Positions 38,820 through 48,526 are shown, counted from the first letter of the stretch. The stretch: 64,000 bases of DNA from Thermomonas beijingensis (GCF_020034655.1 NZ_JAIQDJ010000005.1:62001-126000); one strand, 5' to 3'. Notes: generated by a model not told the origin, from the sequence alone. Translations and numbers: made by a program.

Positions 38820-39788
38820 ATGAAACTGTTTCCGCTGCACCTTATCCCAAACGACACCACGATTGACTTCATGCGCCACCGCCGTCCGGTGCTGGCCTTG
38901 ATGCTGGTGTTGCTGGTGGCTTCCATCGCGATCATCGGCCTGAAGGGCTTCAACTACGCGCTGGAGTTCACCGGCGGCACCATGGTGCGCACCCATTTCG
39001 CCAAACCCATCCACGTGGAAGATGTGCGTGACCGCCTGACCAAGGCCGGCATCCACAATGCACAGGTGCAAAGCGTGGGCAGCGGCAGCGATGTGATGAT
39101 TCGCTTGCAACCCGATGCCGAACACAACAACGCCGCCGACGCCGCACAAAAAGTGTCGGCACAGGTGTTGGCCGCAGTGAATACGCCAGAGAATGCAGCC
39201 ACCGTGCAGCCTGGCGAGTTCGTCGGCCCGCAGGTAGGCCGCGACCTGGCAATGAACGGTGTCTATGCCACCTTGTTCATGCTGGTGGGGTTCTTGATCT
39301 ACATCGCCGCACGCTTTGAATGGAAGTTTGCGATGGTGGCCATCATCACCGCGTTCTTCGACTTGATCCTGACGATTGCCTACATGTCGATGCTGGGCCG
39401 CGAGTTTGACCTGACCGTGCTGGCCGGCATGCTGTCGGTGATGGGGTTTGCCATCAACGACATCATCGTGGTGTTCGATCGCGTGCGTGAAAATTTCCGT
39501 AGTCTGCGGGTGGATCCGCTGGAAGTGCTGAATCGCTCGATCAACCAGACCCTGTCACGCACGATCATTACTGCGGTGATGTTCTTCCTGTCGGCGATGG
39601 CGCTGTACATGTACGGCGGTGAATCAATGGAAGGTTTGGCCGAAACCCATATGATCGGTGCCGTCATCGTGGTGGTGTCGTCGGTGATCGTGGCGGTACC
39701 GATGCTGACCATCGGGCCGTTCAAGGTGGTCAAGCAGGACTTGATGCCGAAAGCCAAAGATCACGCCGAGCTGGCACGCCGGCCCTAA
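38820..39788 (+). CDS. secF: Protein translocase subunit SecF
   Basis: A 322-residue partner of SecD with six transmembrane helices. ALEFTGGTMVRTHF lies in the periplasmic domain, and VMGFAINDIIVVFDRVREN carries the membrane Asp. It is the last gene of the block, with the strong palindromic terminator 13 bp after the stop. Confidence 0.96.
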   Translation: MKLFPLHLIPNDTTIDFMRHRRPVLALMLVLLVASIAIIGLKGFNYALEFTGGTMVRTHFAKPIHVEDVRDRLTKAGIHNAQVQSVGSGSDVMIRLQPDAEHNNAADAAQKVSAQVLAAVNTPENAATVQPGEFVGPQVGRDLAMNGVYATLFMLVGFLIYIAARFEWKFAMVAIITAFFDLILTIAYMSMLGREFDLTVLAGMLSVMGFAINDIIVVFDRVRENFRSLRVDPLEVLNRSINQTLSRTIITAVMFFLSAMALYMYGGESMEGLAETHMIGAVIVVVSSVIVAVPMLTIGPFKVVKQDLMPKAKDHAELARRP

Positions 39789-39801
39789 TCGGTGCTGCAG
39801 T

Positions 39802-39845
39802 GACCCACAAAAAACCCGCGCAGCTGCGCGGGTTTTTTGTGGGTC
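39802..39845. terminator. 44-bp perfect palindrome, bidirectional terminator
   Basis: GACCCACAAAAAACCCGCGCAG is followed directly by its exact reverse complement. The GC core (CCCGCGCAG) is flanked by A6 on one side and T6 on the other, so it can end transcription of secF and of the convergent suhB. Confidence 0.92.
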
Positions 39846-39862
39846 AAATCGAAAGCAATCGG

Positions 39863-40684
39863 TTATGCGCAGGCCGCCGCAAACCCCGACTGCATAATCA
39901 CTTTCTGCAATTCGGCAGACAATTTCTGATTGCCGGCCAGCAGTGCGCGGCCATGAATGCCGCGGGTATCCATGGGCCCGGTGGCGGCACCCTTGAAGTC
40001 GCAGACGCGGCCGCCAGCTTCGCGCACCAGCAGCGCACCGGCGGCGATGTCCCACGGCTTCACGCCCGATTCGAAATAGCCATCAAAGCGGCCGCAGGCC
40101 ACATATGCCAAGTCGAGTGCCGCCGAACCGGTGCGGCGAATATCTTCAATACTGCGCAGCAGCTCGCGCACGCATTCCAGTTGCGCCGGTGCGCGCTCGC
40201 GCTCACGCGGAGGAAAGCCGGTGGCCAGCATCGCGCCATTCAGGTCCTTGCGCTCGGATACGCGTACGCGACGGTCATTGAGCACTGTGCCGCTGCCCTT
40301 GCTGGCGGTAAACAATTCATTGCGCAGCGGGTCGAAGATCACTGCATGTTGCGGCTCGCCGTTTTCAACCAAGGCGATCGACACGCACCAATGCGGGATG
40401 CCATGCAAATAGTTGCTGGTGCCATCCAAGGGGTCGATCACGAACAAACTGCCGCCGTTCTTGCCTTGCTTGCCACCTTCCTCACCCAGAAATGCGGCAT
40501 CCGGATAGGCGCGGCGCAGCTCCTTGATGACGGCTTGCTCGGCCTGTTCATCGACGTCGCTGGCGTAATCCATGCGATCTTTCTCGATCACATTGATCGC
40601 ATCCAACTTGTTCATGTTGCGCAACAACACGCCACCAGCTGCACGTGCAGCCTTGACCATGACAGTGACAACGGGTTTTTGCAT
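39863..40684 (-). CDS. suhB: Inositol monophosphatase family protein SuhB
   Basis: A 273-residue Li+-sensitive phosphatase of the inositol monophosphatase family. Metal ligands lie in [24 protein letters not shown] and [19 protein letters not shown]. In E. coli SuhB also supports rRNA antitermination. The ATG at 40684 ([14 protein letters not shown]) is the normal N-terminus. It is divergent from trmJ with 92 bp between. Confidence 0.93.
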   Translation of the reverse strand: MQKPVVTVMVKAARAAGGVLLRNMNKLDAINVIEKDRMDYASDVDEQAEQAVIKELRRAYPDAAFLGEEGGKQGKNGGSLFVIDPLDGTSNYLHGIPHWCVSIALVENGEPQHAVIFDPLRNELFTASKGSGTVLNDRRVRVSERKDLNGAMLATGFPPRERERAPAQLECVRELLRSIEDIRRTGSAALDLAYVACGRFDGYFESGVKPWDIAAGALLVREAGGRVCDFKGAATGPMDTRGIHGRALLAGNQKLSAELQKVIMQSGFAAACA

Positions 40685-40776
40685 GGAAAAGCGCCTCGCA
40701 GGTGTGAGGTGGATGGGCAACGGCGGAAAAGAGCATTCCGGCGCACAGACCGGTGCGCAAAGTTTACCATTTGCAC

Positions 40777-41574
40777 ATGAATGATCTGCATGCAGTGAAC
40801 ACGATATTGGCTGACCATCTGCGCATTGTGCTGGTGGGCACCCAGCATCCCGGCAATATCGGTGCTGCGGCGCGTGCGATGAAGACCATGGGGCTGTCGA
40901 AATTGGTGCTGGTAGCCCCCGAGAAGGCACCGGATCGGGATACCCTGGCGATGGCGGCAGGGGCCGATGACCTGGTGGAGCGTGCGTCCGTCTTTGCCAG
41001 TTTGGCCGAAGCGGTGGCCGATTGCCGGTGGGTGTTGGGGGCCACGGCGCGCAACCGGCGCATTCAATTGGAGCCGCTGCACCCGCGCGATGCCGCGCAG
41101 CGCGCGCTGGTGGCGGCAGCTGCAGGCCCAGTGGCCTTGGTGTTCGGGCGCGAACGCACCGGGCTGAACAATGCAGAGTTGCAGCTTTGCCACGCCGCAG
41201 TGCATATCCCTTCGGACCCGGCGTTCAGCTCGCTCAATCTGGCGGCCGCGGTACAAGTGCTCAGCTACGAACTGCGTTGCGCGCTGCTGGGTGATGCCGG
41301 CAGCGCCGGCCAAAGCCGCACCCCGCCGCCCACTGCCGAGGTGGCGGCGCACGCCGAACTGGAGGGGCTATTCGCGCAATTGGCCGACACATTGGATCAA
41401 ATCGATTTTCACAAAGGGCGCGCACCGGATTCTGCGATGCGCAAATTGCGGCGCCTGTACCTCCGCGCCAATCTGGACAGCGCTGATGTGCGCCTGCTGC
41501 GAGGCGTGTTGGCTGACACCCAACGGATGGCCCGAATTGCGGGTGAGGCTTCCGTTGACAAGAAAATCCGGTAG
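40777..41574 (+). CDS. trmJ: tRNA (cytidine/uridine-2'-O-)-methyltransferase TrmJ
   Basis: A 265-residue SPOUT methyltransferase. [27 protein letters not shown] is motif 1, [15 protein letters not shown] motif 2 and [22 protein letters not shown] motif 3, with a C-terminal helical tail. It methylates the ribose at position 32 of the tRNA anticodon loop. The suhB-trmJ divergent pair is widespread in gammaproteobacteria. Confidence 0.93.
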   Translation: MNDLHAVNTILADHLRIVLVGTQHPGNIGAAARAMKTMGLSKLVLVAPEKAPDRDTLAMAAGADDLVERASVFASLAEAVADCRWVLGATARNRRIQLEPLHPRDAAQRALVAAAAGPVALVFGRERTGLNNAELQLCHAAVHIPSDPAFSSLNLAAAVQVLSYELRCALLGDAGSAGQSRTPPPTAEVAAHAELEGLFAQLADTLDQIDFHKGRAPDSAMRKLRRLYLRANLDSADVRLLRGVLADTQRMARIAGEASVDKKIR

Positions 41575-41613
41575 CCTCCGACAACCGCCATCAGAACATG
41601 ACACCCTGACATC

Positions 41614-42546
41614 ATGCGTCGCCTGTTTTCCGCATTGCTCAGTCTGCTGTGCCTGTTGTCATGGCTGCCGGCAGCCCATGCGCAACAATCCAACTTGCAG
41701 GCGGATGATGGTGTGCTGGTATTGGGGCGGGTCAGTGATGACCCCAAGGCCCACTACGACCAGCTCAAGCCGCTGTTGGATTACGTGATACCACGCATGG
41801 CTTCGGTGGGCATTCGCAGTGGGCGGATCCTGATGGCCAGAGATCCGCAGCAAATGGCCAGTTATCTGCGTCGTGGGCGGGTGGATTGGATCAATGAAAC
41901 CGCGGGCAATGCTGCGATCCTCGAGCAGCGTGGGGTGGCACATGCGTTCTTGATTACCGAACGAGAGGGCGCGGTGCGCTACCACACGGTATTTTTCGTG
42001 CGCCGCGATAGTCCTATCCAGACTCTCAAAGACTTGGCCGGGCATAGCATTGCGTTTCAAAATCCGTATTCGACAAGTGCTTACTTTCTACCGGCGGCGC
42101 AATTATTGAGTGATGGCTTGGCACTGGAGCTGCTGCTCTCGCCGATGGACAAGCCAGCATCGGATCGGGTCGGGTATGTATTTGCGCGTACCGAGTTGAA
42201 CATCACCACGTGGGTACATAAGCGTCTGGTGGATGTGGGCGTGCTGAGCAATCTGGATTGGATCAACCCGACACGAATGCCACCCACTTTCGCCCAGGAT
42301 TTTCGGGTGATCGGGCGTACTCCGGATGTGCCGCGTGCGCTGATGCTGACGCGTACCGGGCTAGCCCCCAATGTGCAGGCGCGGCTGCAGGAGGTATTGA
42401 TGGAGGCTGCACGCGATCCCGACGCCGGCGAAGCACTGCGCCGATTCATGAAAACAGCGCATTTCGTACCGATAACGGATACCGACAAGCAAGTGTTGCA
42501 GCAGCTCGGGCGGGATGTGCGTCGGGTCAACACGGAGGTTGAATGA
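41614..42546 (+). CDS. PhnD-like periplasmic substrate-binding protein
   Basis: A 310-residue protein with a signal peptide (residues 1-23, cleavage after AHA) and a PhnD-type phosphate/phosphonate-binding fold (MASYLRRGRVDWINETAGNA, DLAGHSIAFQNPYSTSAYFLPA). No ABC transporter genes accompany it. Instead its stop overlaps (ATGA) the start of a membrane GGDEF-EAL protein. I infer that it is a periplasmic sensor subunit rather than a transporter component; pairings of PhnD-like proteins with c-di-GMP enzymes or kinases are known. The ligand is unknown. Confidence 0.82.
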   Translation: MRRLFSALLSLLCLLSWLPAAHAQQSNLQADDGVLVLGRVSDDPKAHYDQLKPLLDYVIPRMASVGIRSGRILMARDPQQMASYLRRGRVDWINETAGNAAILEQRGVAHAFLITEREGAVRYHTVFFVRRDSPIQTLKDLAGHSIAFQNPYSTSAYFLPAAQLLSDGLALELLLSPMDKPASDRVGYVFARTELNITTWVHKRLVDVGVLSNLDWINPTRMPPTFAQDFRVIGRTPDVPRALMLTRTGLAPNVQARLQEVLMEAARDPDAGEALRRFMKTAHFVPITDTDKQVLQQLGRDVRRVNTEVE

Positions 42547-44681
42547 AGCGTCCGCAGTTGAGCCTGCAAGCACGGTTTCAGATTGTGATTCTGGGGGTTC
42601 TGGCACTGGTGCTGATGTTGACAGCGCTGTTATGGCATCGCCTGCAGGTGATCCAGAACGAGGCCATCAAGATCACCAAGCAAAGCACACACAAATTGCT
42701 GGAAGAGCAGTTGCGCAGCAGTGGTGAGGCACAGGCCAGTCAATTGGCCGATGCCTTGACCAACCCGCTGTATTACTTCGATCTGGATGCGGTGGGTACC
42801 TTGGCACGCGGTACCTTGCGTTCATCAGATGTGGAATATGTGCTGGTGTATGACGCGCAAGGCCGCATTCTGCATGATGGCTCCGGGGATATTGCAGCAT
42901 TTGGCAAACCGATGAATGACGCGTTGGCGCCAGAAATCATGGCGGCGTCCGGGTCGCATACGCGTTTTTTGGCCAATGTGCTGGATGTGTCGGCACCTAT
43001 CCGTATTGGTGACGAATCTTTGGGGGGCGTGCGGATTGGCTATTCGACGGCGCGCACCAATCACGCGGAAGAGCAGTCGCTGCTTGCATTGCGGGCCAGA
43101 TTTGATGAGGTGAATCAGCGCAGCCTGACCTGGCTGCTCGTGTTGTGCGCGATGTTGGCCACCTTTGCGCTTTTAGTGGCGATGTTGTTGCAGCGGCTGC
43201 TGCTGCGGCCGCTGAACCTGTTGGGTGATGCCGTGCGTCAGACCGAAGCCGGCGATTTTTCTTCTCCCATTGCCGAGAGCAAGCGTGCCGATGAAATTGG
43301 TGATCTGATTCGTGCGGTGGGGCGCATGCGTGAAAGCCTGAACAGGCATGACCGCGACATTCGGCGGGTGGCCTACAGCGACGCCTTGACCGGAATGGCC
43401 AATCGGCTGGCGTTCCGTGAGTCGTTGGAAAATCGCTTGCGTGCCTTGCAGGGGGTTGGACAGCAATTGGCCTTGCTGTTTGCGGATCTGGATGATTTCA
43501 AACGCATTAATGACACGCTTGGCCACGAGGCAGGCGATGAAGTGTTGCAGCAGGTGGCTTTGCGTATCGAACAAGCCGTGCAATCAATCACCGGCGCTGA
43601 CATCTTGGTAGCGCGATTTGGCGGCGATGAATTCGTGCTTTTGCTGCAATTGGCCGAGGGTATGAGTGATGGCAGCGTGCGCGAGAAGTCGATTCAGTTG
43701 GCTGAAGCACTGGTTGCTACTTTGGGCGAGCCGATGCTGTTGCATGGGCGTCAAGTCTTGCTGGGTGTCTCGGTCGGCGTAGCGGTGTTCCCGGAGGATG
43801 CCGCTACCGTGTCCAGCCTGTTGAAAAATGGCGATATCGCAATGTATCAGGCCAAAGTGGCCGGCAAGAATTGCTACCGTTTCTACAGTCGGGCGATGGA
43901 CTTGGCGGTGGAGCGGCGGGTGCGGATGGAGCACGATTTGCGCGGTGCCTGGGAGCGTGGCGAGTTGAGTCTGGCCTATCAGCCGATTTACCGTACTCGC
44001 GACAAGGTGTTGGTGGGGGCAGAATCTTTGTTGCGATGGAATCATCCCGCGGAAGGCGTGATCGCGCCTTCACTGTTCATTGATGTCGCCGAGCAGTGTG
44101 GCTTGATCGAGCAGATTGGTGTGCAAGTGCTGCTATGTGCCTGCCAGGAAGCGGCCAGTTGGCCGGTACCGCAAGGTGCGGGTGAGCCGCCATTCATTTC
44201 GGTTAACGTATCGGCGCGGCAGTTGCGTAGCGGGGACCTGATCGGGCAAGTGATCAACGCGCTGGAGCAAACCGGCTTGGCAGCCGAGCGTTTGCATTTG
44301 GAGTTGACCGAAACCGCTGTGATCAGCGACGAGGCGCACGCGACCGAGCTGCTGGGGCAGTTGCGGCAGTTGGGTGTGCGGGTATGGCTGGATGATTTTG
44401 GCACCGGCTTTTCCAGCTTGAGTCATTTGCGGCGGGTGCAGGTGGACGGGCTGAAGATCGACCGCAGTTTCATTTCGGATCTGTTGCGTGACCCGGATGA
44501 TCTGGTGTTGACCAGCGCGATCATCGCGATGGCCCACTCGATGGGGGTCACCGTGGTGGCCGAAGGTGTGGAACGGCAGGGACAATTTGATCTGCTGCGC
44601 GAGCGCGACTGCGACCTGGTGCAGGGCTTCTGGCTGGGCTATCCATTGGAGCCGCAGCAATTTGTCGATCTGTTGGGTTGA
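42543..44681 (+). CDS. Membrane GGDEF-EAL c-di-GMP enzyme with HAMP domain
   Basis: A 712-residue protein. It has transmembrane helices at about 12-30 and 196-218, with a periplasmic sensor region of about 165 residues between them. HAMP follows (about 218-270), then GGDEF (FGGDEF at 359-364, intact) and EAL (ESL at 494-496; later ELTETAV, DDFGTGFSSLSHL, DGLKIDRSFI and VAEGVE). Both domains keep their catalytic motifs, so it could make or break c-di-GMP. It is translationally coupled to the PhnD-like protein, which probably docks on the periplasmic region and controls the output. Confidence 0.9.
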   Translation: MKRPQLSLQARFQIVILGVLALVLMLTALLWHRLQVIQNEAIKITKQSTHKLLEEQLRSSGEAQASQLADALTNPLYYFDLDAVGTLARGTLRSSDVEYVLVYDAQGRILHDGSGDIAAFGKPMNDALAPEIMAASGSHTRFLANVLDVSAPIRIGDESLGGVRIGYSTARTNHAEEQSLLALRARFDEVNQRSLTWLLVLCAMLATFALLVAMLLQRLLLRPLNLLGDAVRQTEAGDFSSPIAESKRADEIGDLIRAVGRMRESLNRHDRDIRRVAYSDALTGMANRLAFRESLENRLRALQGVGQQLALLFADLDDFKRINDTLGHEAGDEVLQQVALRIEQAVQSITGADILVARFGGDEFVLLLQLAEGMSDGSVREKSIQLAEALVATLGEPMLLHGRQVLLGVSVGVAVFPEDAATVSSLLKNGDIAMYQAKVAGKNCYRFYSRAMDLAVERRVRMEHDLRGAWERGELSLAYQPIYRTRDKVLVGAESLLRWNHPAEGVIAPSLFIDVAEQCGLIEQIGVQVLLCACQEAASWPVPQGAGEPPFISVNVSARQLRSGDLIGQVINALEQTGLAAERLHLELTETAVISDEAHATELLGQLRQLGVRVWLDDFGTGFSSLSHLRRVQVDGLKIDRSFISDLLRDPDDLVLTSAIIAMAHSMGVTVVAEGVERQGQFDLLRERDCDLVQGFWLGYPLEPQQFVDLLG

Positions 44682-44722
44682 TGCGCGCCGCCGGGCCGGC
44701 AGGGTGTGGCGGTCGCGAGAGC

Positions 44723-46036
44723 CTAGCCCAAGCCTTCACCGGGCAGTGGGTCGATGCGTTGCAGCAGCAGTTTGTCGATGCGCGGGCCATCCAGATCCAC
44801 GACTTCAATCCGCCATGCGCCGATCCGGAAATGTTCGCCCACCCGCGGGATGCGGCCTAATTGGGCAATCACCATGCCGGCCGCAGTGCGATATTCCAGC
44901 TCGTCAGCATCGGCCAAACGCTCGCCAGTCAGTTCGCGCAATTCCTGTACATGCAGACCGCCATCAACCAAGAGTGAGCCATCCTCGCGGGTCACCACCA
45001 GCGCTTCGTCGGTATCGGCCTCGGTGCCGGTTTGCAGCCGCCCGATCACAGCATCCACGATGTCGCTAATCGTCACCATGCCCTGAATATCACCGTATTC
45101 GTCTACCACTAGGGCCAGGGATTGTTGTTCTTCACGCAGGATTTCCAACAGTTTCATGGCATGGGTGGATTCGGAAACGAATACTGCCGGGCGCAAATCA
45201 TTGAACAAGTCAGGATGCGGCTTGCCCAATTCATCCAGCAGGGTTTTGACTTCCAAAATGCCGGCCACGTCACTGTCATCGCCACGATAGACGGGGTAGC
45301 GCGAAAACGCGCCGTCCTGCATTGCGGCCAGGTTCTCGGCCAGGCTGGCCGAGGCATCCAGCCAGGTGATGCGGGTGCGCGGGGTCATCAGGCTATCCGC
45401 GGTGCGATCACCCAGCCGCATCACTCGATTCAGCATGTTGCGCTCGTCAAGGTCGATCACGCCTTGCTCATGGCCTTCACTGACCAGTAGTTGGATCTCC
45501 TCTTCGGTCACTTGCGCGTTGTCCCCACTGCCCACGCGCATCAATTGCAGCAAGCCGCGCACGGTGGCACTGAGTAGCCACACCACCGGGCTGGCGAGCC
45601 GCGAGAGCCAGTGCATGGGTAACGCAGCTGCGGCAGCCACCCGTTCGGGGGCCAGCAAGGCCAGCCGCTTGGGCAGTAGTTCACCCAGTACGATACTGAG
45701 ATAGGTAATCAGGCTGACCGCCAGCACCTTGCCCAGCGTGCCTGCGTATTCACCCAATGCCGGCGCATGGGTGGCTAGCCATGCGCCGATGAGGCTGCCG
45801 ATCGCCTCGCCACCCAACATGCCGGTGACAATGGTGATCAGGGTCAGGCCTACTTGTACGGTGGACAGGAAGCGCTCGGGGTGCTCGGCCAGTTCCAGCG
45901 CTTTGCGGGCGCCACGGCTGCTGCTGGCATTCTGCTTCAAACGTGCCTTGCGCGAGGTGACCACGGCCATTTCCGACAGCGCAAAAAAGCCGTTCAGCAA
46001 GATCAGGGCAAAAACAATGAGTAATAGTTCCAGCAC
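44723..46036 (-). CDS. Hemolysin/CorC-family CNNM transporter-like protein
   Basis: A 437-residue protein with a DUF21/CNNM membrane domain (residues about 1-195, NGFFALSEMAVVTSRKARL), a CBS pair (about 215-335, SLMTPRTRITWLD and LALVVDEYGDIQGMVTISDIVDAV) and a C-terminal CorC_HlyC domain. Members of this family are linked to Mg2+ or Co2+ homeostasis. It is read as a single gene, divergent from the DUF47-Pit pair with a 239-bp intergenic region. Confidence 0.88.
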   Translation of the reverse strand: MLELLLIVFALILLNGFFALSEMAVVTSRKARLKQNASSSRGARKALELAEHPERFLSTVQVGLTLITIVTGMLGGEAIGSLIGAWLATHAPALGEYAGTLGKVLAVSLITYLSIVLGELLPKRLALLAPERVAAAAALPMHWLSRLASPVVWLLSATVRGLLQLMRVGSGDNAQVTEEEIQLLVSEGHEQGVIDLDERNMLNRVMRLGDRTADSLMTPRTRITWLDASASLAENLAAMQDGAFSRYPVYRGDDSDVAGILEVKTLLDELGKPHPDLFNDLRPAVFVSESTHAMKLLEILREEQQSLALVVDEYGDIQGMVTISDIVDAVIGRLQTGTEADTDEALVVTREDGSLLVDGGLHVQELRELTGERLADADELEYRTAAGMVIAQLGRIPRVGEHFRIGAWRIEVVDLDGPRIDKLLLQRIDPLPGEGLG

Positions 46037-46211
46037 GGGGGGTCACCAGGTGCAGGCGAAAAGGAGATGGGGGCATGCGGCCAGCACGCACGGCACCTGT
46101 GCGGTGCGGCAATGGATGGCTGGCGGCGGAAGGTAATGTGCGTCCATGGGGTGCGCCGGAGCGCGAACGCATCATAGCAGGGCAGGGTGCGGTACGCGGA
46201 AGCAGCACAAG

Positions 46212-46229
46212 CCGTCATCTAGCCGTCAT
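46212..46229 (+). promoter_or_regulatory. PHO-box-like direct repeat upstream of DUF47-pit
   Basis: CCGTCAT-CTAG-CCGTCAT places two identical heptamers 11 bp apart. That is the spacing of the PhoB box, whose consensus heptamer CTGTCAT differs at one base. It lies 47 bp before the DUF47 start. CATAAT (46227-46232) overlaps the second heptamer and could be a -10, in which case PhoB binding would repress. Confidence 0.5.
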
Positions 46230-46275
46230 AATTGCGCACTATTGTTGCAACATTCCTGACATCTGGCGGTCTCCC

Positions 46276-46902
46276 ATGTTCTCCCTGCAAACTATTTTCG
46301 GCTCCGGTACCCAGTTCTATGCGCTGCTGGACGATGCCGCTGCCGCAGCCCTGGATAGCGCCAAAGCGCTGCACGCAATGATGAAAGAGGCCGACCGCCA
46401 GCCGGCACTGGATGCTTTCAAGTTGGCGCGCCTGCGTGAGCGCGCGGCTGCCGACAAGCTCAGCAAGGCGCTGGTGGATAGCTATATCACCCCGTTCGAG
46501 CGTGAAGACATCGAAGCGCTGGGCTCGGCCCTGCACAAAATTCCCAAGCAAATTGAAAAATTCGCCGACCGCTACGCACTGGCCACCGCGCATCTTGCGC
46601 ACATCGACTTTGCGCCACGCGCCGCGATGCTGGAGCAAGCGGCGGAAGTGGTCGTGAAAATGGTGGATGAGCTGGAGCATATGAATTTGGACCGGATGAC
46701 GGCACTCAACGAGAAGCTGCGTTCGATCGAGAACGAAGCCGATCGCCTGATGCTGGAGCTGTACCGCGAGATCTATTCGGGCAAGTTGGACAGCTTGCAG
46801 ATGTTCCTGCTCAAGGAGTTCTTCGAGATTCTGGAAAAAGCCATCGACCGCTGCCGCGAAGCCGGTGTGGTGGCCTACCAGATCGTGTTGAAGAATTCGT
46901 GA
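46276..46902 (+). CDS. DUF47 (PhoU-like) family protein
   Basis: A 208-residue all-helical protein of the DUF47/TIGR00153 family, distantly related to PhoU. Landmarks are the acidic helix DIEALGSALHKIPKQIEKFADR and LKEFFEILEKAIDRCREAG. Such proteins are almost always encoded directly before a Pit phosphate transporter, as here (13 bp), and are thought to control it. The ATG at 46276 (MFSLQTIFGSGTQFY) is the usual start. A PHO-box-like repeat lies upstream. Confidence 0.9.
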   Translation: MFSLQTIFGSGTQFYALLDDAAAAALDSAKALHAMMKEADRQPALDAFKLARLRERAAADKLSKALVDSYITPFEREDIEALGSALHKIPKQIEKFADRYALATAHLAHIDFAPRAAMLEQAAEVVVKMVDELEHMNLDRMTALNEKLRSIENEADRLMLELYREIYSGKLDSLQMFLLKEFFEILEKAIDRCREAGVVAYQIVLKNS

Positions 46903-46915
46903 CGGAGCCAGCACC

Positions 46916-48037
46916 ATGCTGACCCTCGTCTTAGTGGTGATCGTGGCCGCGTTGGCTTTCGAGTTCATCAACGGTTTCCACGACACCGCCAACTCCATTG
47001 CTGCGTCGGTGGCCACCAAGGTGCTTACGCCTGGTCAGGCGGTCATCCTGGCGGCCGTGACCAACATGCTGGGTGCGCTGACCGGGACGGCGGTGGCGGC
47101 CACCATAGCCACTGGTATCGTCAACACCGGAGTGGTGGATGCGTCCTCGCAATTGGTGTTGAGTGCATTGCTTGGTGCAATCGTGTGGAACCTGCTGACG
47201 TGGTGGTTTGGGTTGCCGTCATCGTCCTCGCATGCGTTGATTGGTGGCTTGTGCGGCGCCGCATTGTCAGCCTCGCACATGAACTTCAATTCACTGATCT
47301 GGATTCAAAGCGCGGCCGACTGGACCAAAAGCAAGGGTCTGGTGTGGAAAGTGATGGTGCCGATGGTGACCTCGCCGCTGGTTGGGTTCTTGCTGGGGGT
47401 GCTGCTGATGACCCTGCTGTGGGGCTTGATTTTCGGCATGGAGCGTGTGGGGGGCGTGCTCAAGCGCATGGCGCGCCCACGCTGGATCAATGCCAGCTTC
47501 GGCAAGTTGCAAATCGCGTCGGCTGCCTACATGGGCTATGCACACGGGCATAACGATGCGCAGAAGACCATGGGCGTGATTGCATTGACCTTGGTCGGTG
47601 CCGAAGCCAGTGGAGCCTTGAAGGGTTTGCCAGGCTGGTTGTCCTTCATGCATCCGGCGCATTCGTCGGGCACCGATGTGGCGACGTGGATCGTGGTTAC
47701 CTGCGCACTGGTAATGGCGGCGGGCACCGCATCGGGTGGCTGGCGCATCATCAAGACGCTGGGTCACAAGATGGTCAAGCTGCACCCGTTGGACGGGTTT
47801 GCCGTAGATACCAGTTCGGCCACGGTATTGATGGCGGCGGCGCATTTCGGCATGCCGGTCTCCACCACGCATACCGTGTCTACCGCGATCATGGGCGTGG
47901 GCTTTGCCAAGAATCCGCGCAAGCTGAAGCTGGGCACGATCGAGCGCATCGTCTGGGCGTGGATCCTCACCATTCCCGCATCCGGTGCCGTCTCTTATGG
48001 GGTCTATCAACTGCTACGGTTGTGTGGATGGGTGTAA
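46916..48037 (+). CDS. Low-affinity inorganic phosphate transporter (Pit family)
   Basis: A 373-residue PiT/PNaS transporter with about ten transmembrane helices. The duplicated family signature appears as FEFINGFHDTANSIAASVATKVL near the N-terminus and MGYAHGHNDAQKTMGVIALTL in the second half, and LPSSSSHALIGGLCGAA is typical too. It imports phosphate, probably as a metal-phosphate complex with protons. It forms an operon with DUF47 and ends in a strong terminator. Confidence 0.93.
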   Translation: MLTLVLVVIVAALAFEFINGFHDTANSIAASVATKVLTPGQAVILAAVTNMLGALTGTAVAATIATGIVNTGVVDASSQLVLSALLGAIVWNLLTWWFGLPSSSSHALIGGLCGAALSASHMNFNSLIWIQSAADWTKSKGLVWKVMVPMVTSPLVGFLLGVLLMTLLWGLIFGMERVGGVLKRMARPRWINASFGKLQIASAAYMGYAHGHNDAQKTMGVIALTLVGAEASGALKGLPGWLSFMHPAHSSGTDVATWIVVTCALVMAAGTASGGWRIIKTLGHKMVKLHPLDGFAVDTSSATVLMAAAHFGMPVSTTHTVSTAIMGVGFAKNPRKLKLGTIERIVWAWILTIPASGAVSYGVYQLLRLCGWV

Positions 48038-48057
48038 GCCTTGCCGCACTGAGGCAA

Positions 48058-48093
48058 CACAAAAACGCCGGCCCCGATGCCGGCGTTTTTGTG
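48058..48093. terminator. Bidirectional terminator after the Pit gene
   Basis: CACAAAAACGCCGGC pairs perfectly with GCCGGCGTTTTTGTG over 15 bp around a 6-nt loop. T5 follows the GC stem on each strand, so it serves the Pit gene and the convergent gene at 48116. Confidence 0.92.
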
Positions 48094-48115
48094 CAATGCG
48101 TTGGCGCAGAAAGGG

Positions 48116-48526
48116 TTACAGCAAATCACCACCAGCCGACATGCGGTGTTCCATTTCATCCCCAGTGCCGCCAATTTCCAGCACCAGACGGTCAATCTCG
48201 GACGCGGTCAGGGTGTCGTAGGGGCGGTTTTCGCACAGGTGCAGATAGGGCACGCCATCGAGTTCGCTGATGGCCAGATAGCCCACCCGGCTATCCCAGT
48301 TGAAGCGTAGTGCACGCCGTGCGTCCAGCCCAGTGATCGGGGCCAACGCAGTACTGATGCGCAGATAGTCACGGCCATCGTCATCCTGCATTTCTGCTAG
48401 AAAGATCGCTTGATGCCGTTTGCCGTGTGCCAGCGACAGTTCAACACAAGCCACAAAAGGTTCTTGCACACTCAACTTGTAGCCAGCGGCGACCAGGTGG
48501 CGGCGAATTTGTTCGAAATTTTTCAT
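48116..48526 (-). CDS. YbjN-like / type III chaperone-fold small protein
   Basis: A 136-residue acidic protein without signal peptide or membrane segments. The pattern KNFEQIRRHLVAAGYKLSVQEP, then FLAEMQDDDGRDYLRIST, NWDSRVGYLAISELDGVPYLHLCENRPYDTL and EIDRLVLEIGGTGDEMEHRM suggests the YbjN/SecB-like or CesT-like alpha-beta fold found in small chaperone-type proteins. I do not recognise a specific family and its function is unknown. The ATG at 48526 is preferred over a TTG ten codons earlier. It is convergent with the Pit gene. Confidence 0.6.
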   Translation of the reverse strand: MKNFEQIRRHLVAAGYKLSVQEPFVACVELSLAHGKRHQAIFLAEMQDDDGRDYLRISTALAPITGLDARRALRFNWDSRVGYLAISELDGVPYLHLCENRPYDTLTASEIDRLVLEIGGTGDEMEHRMSAGGDLL

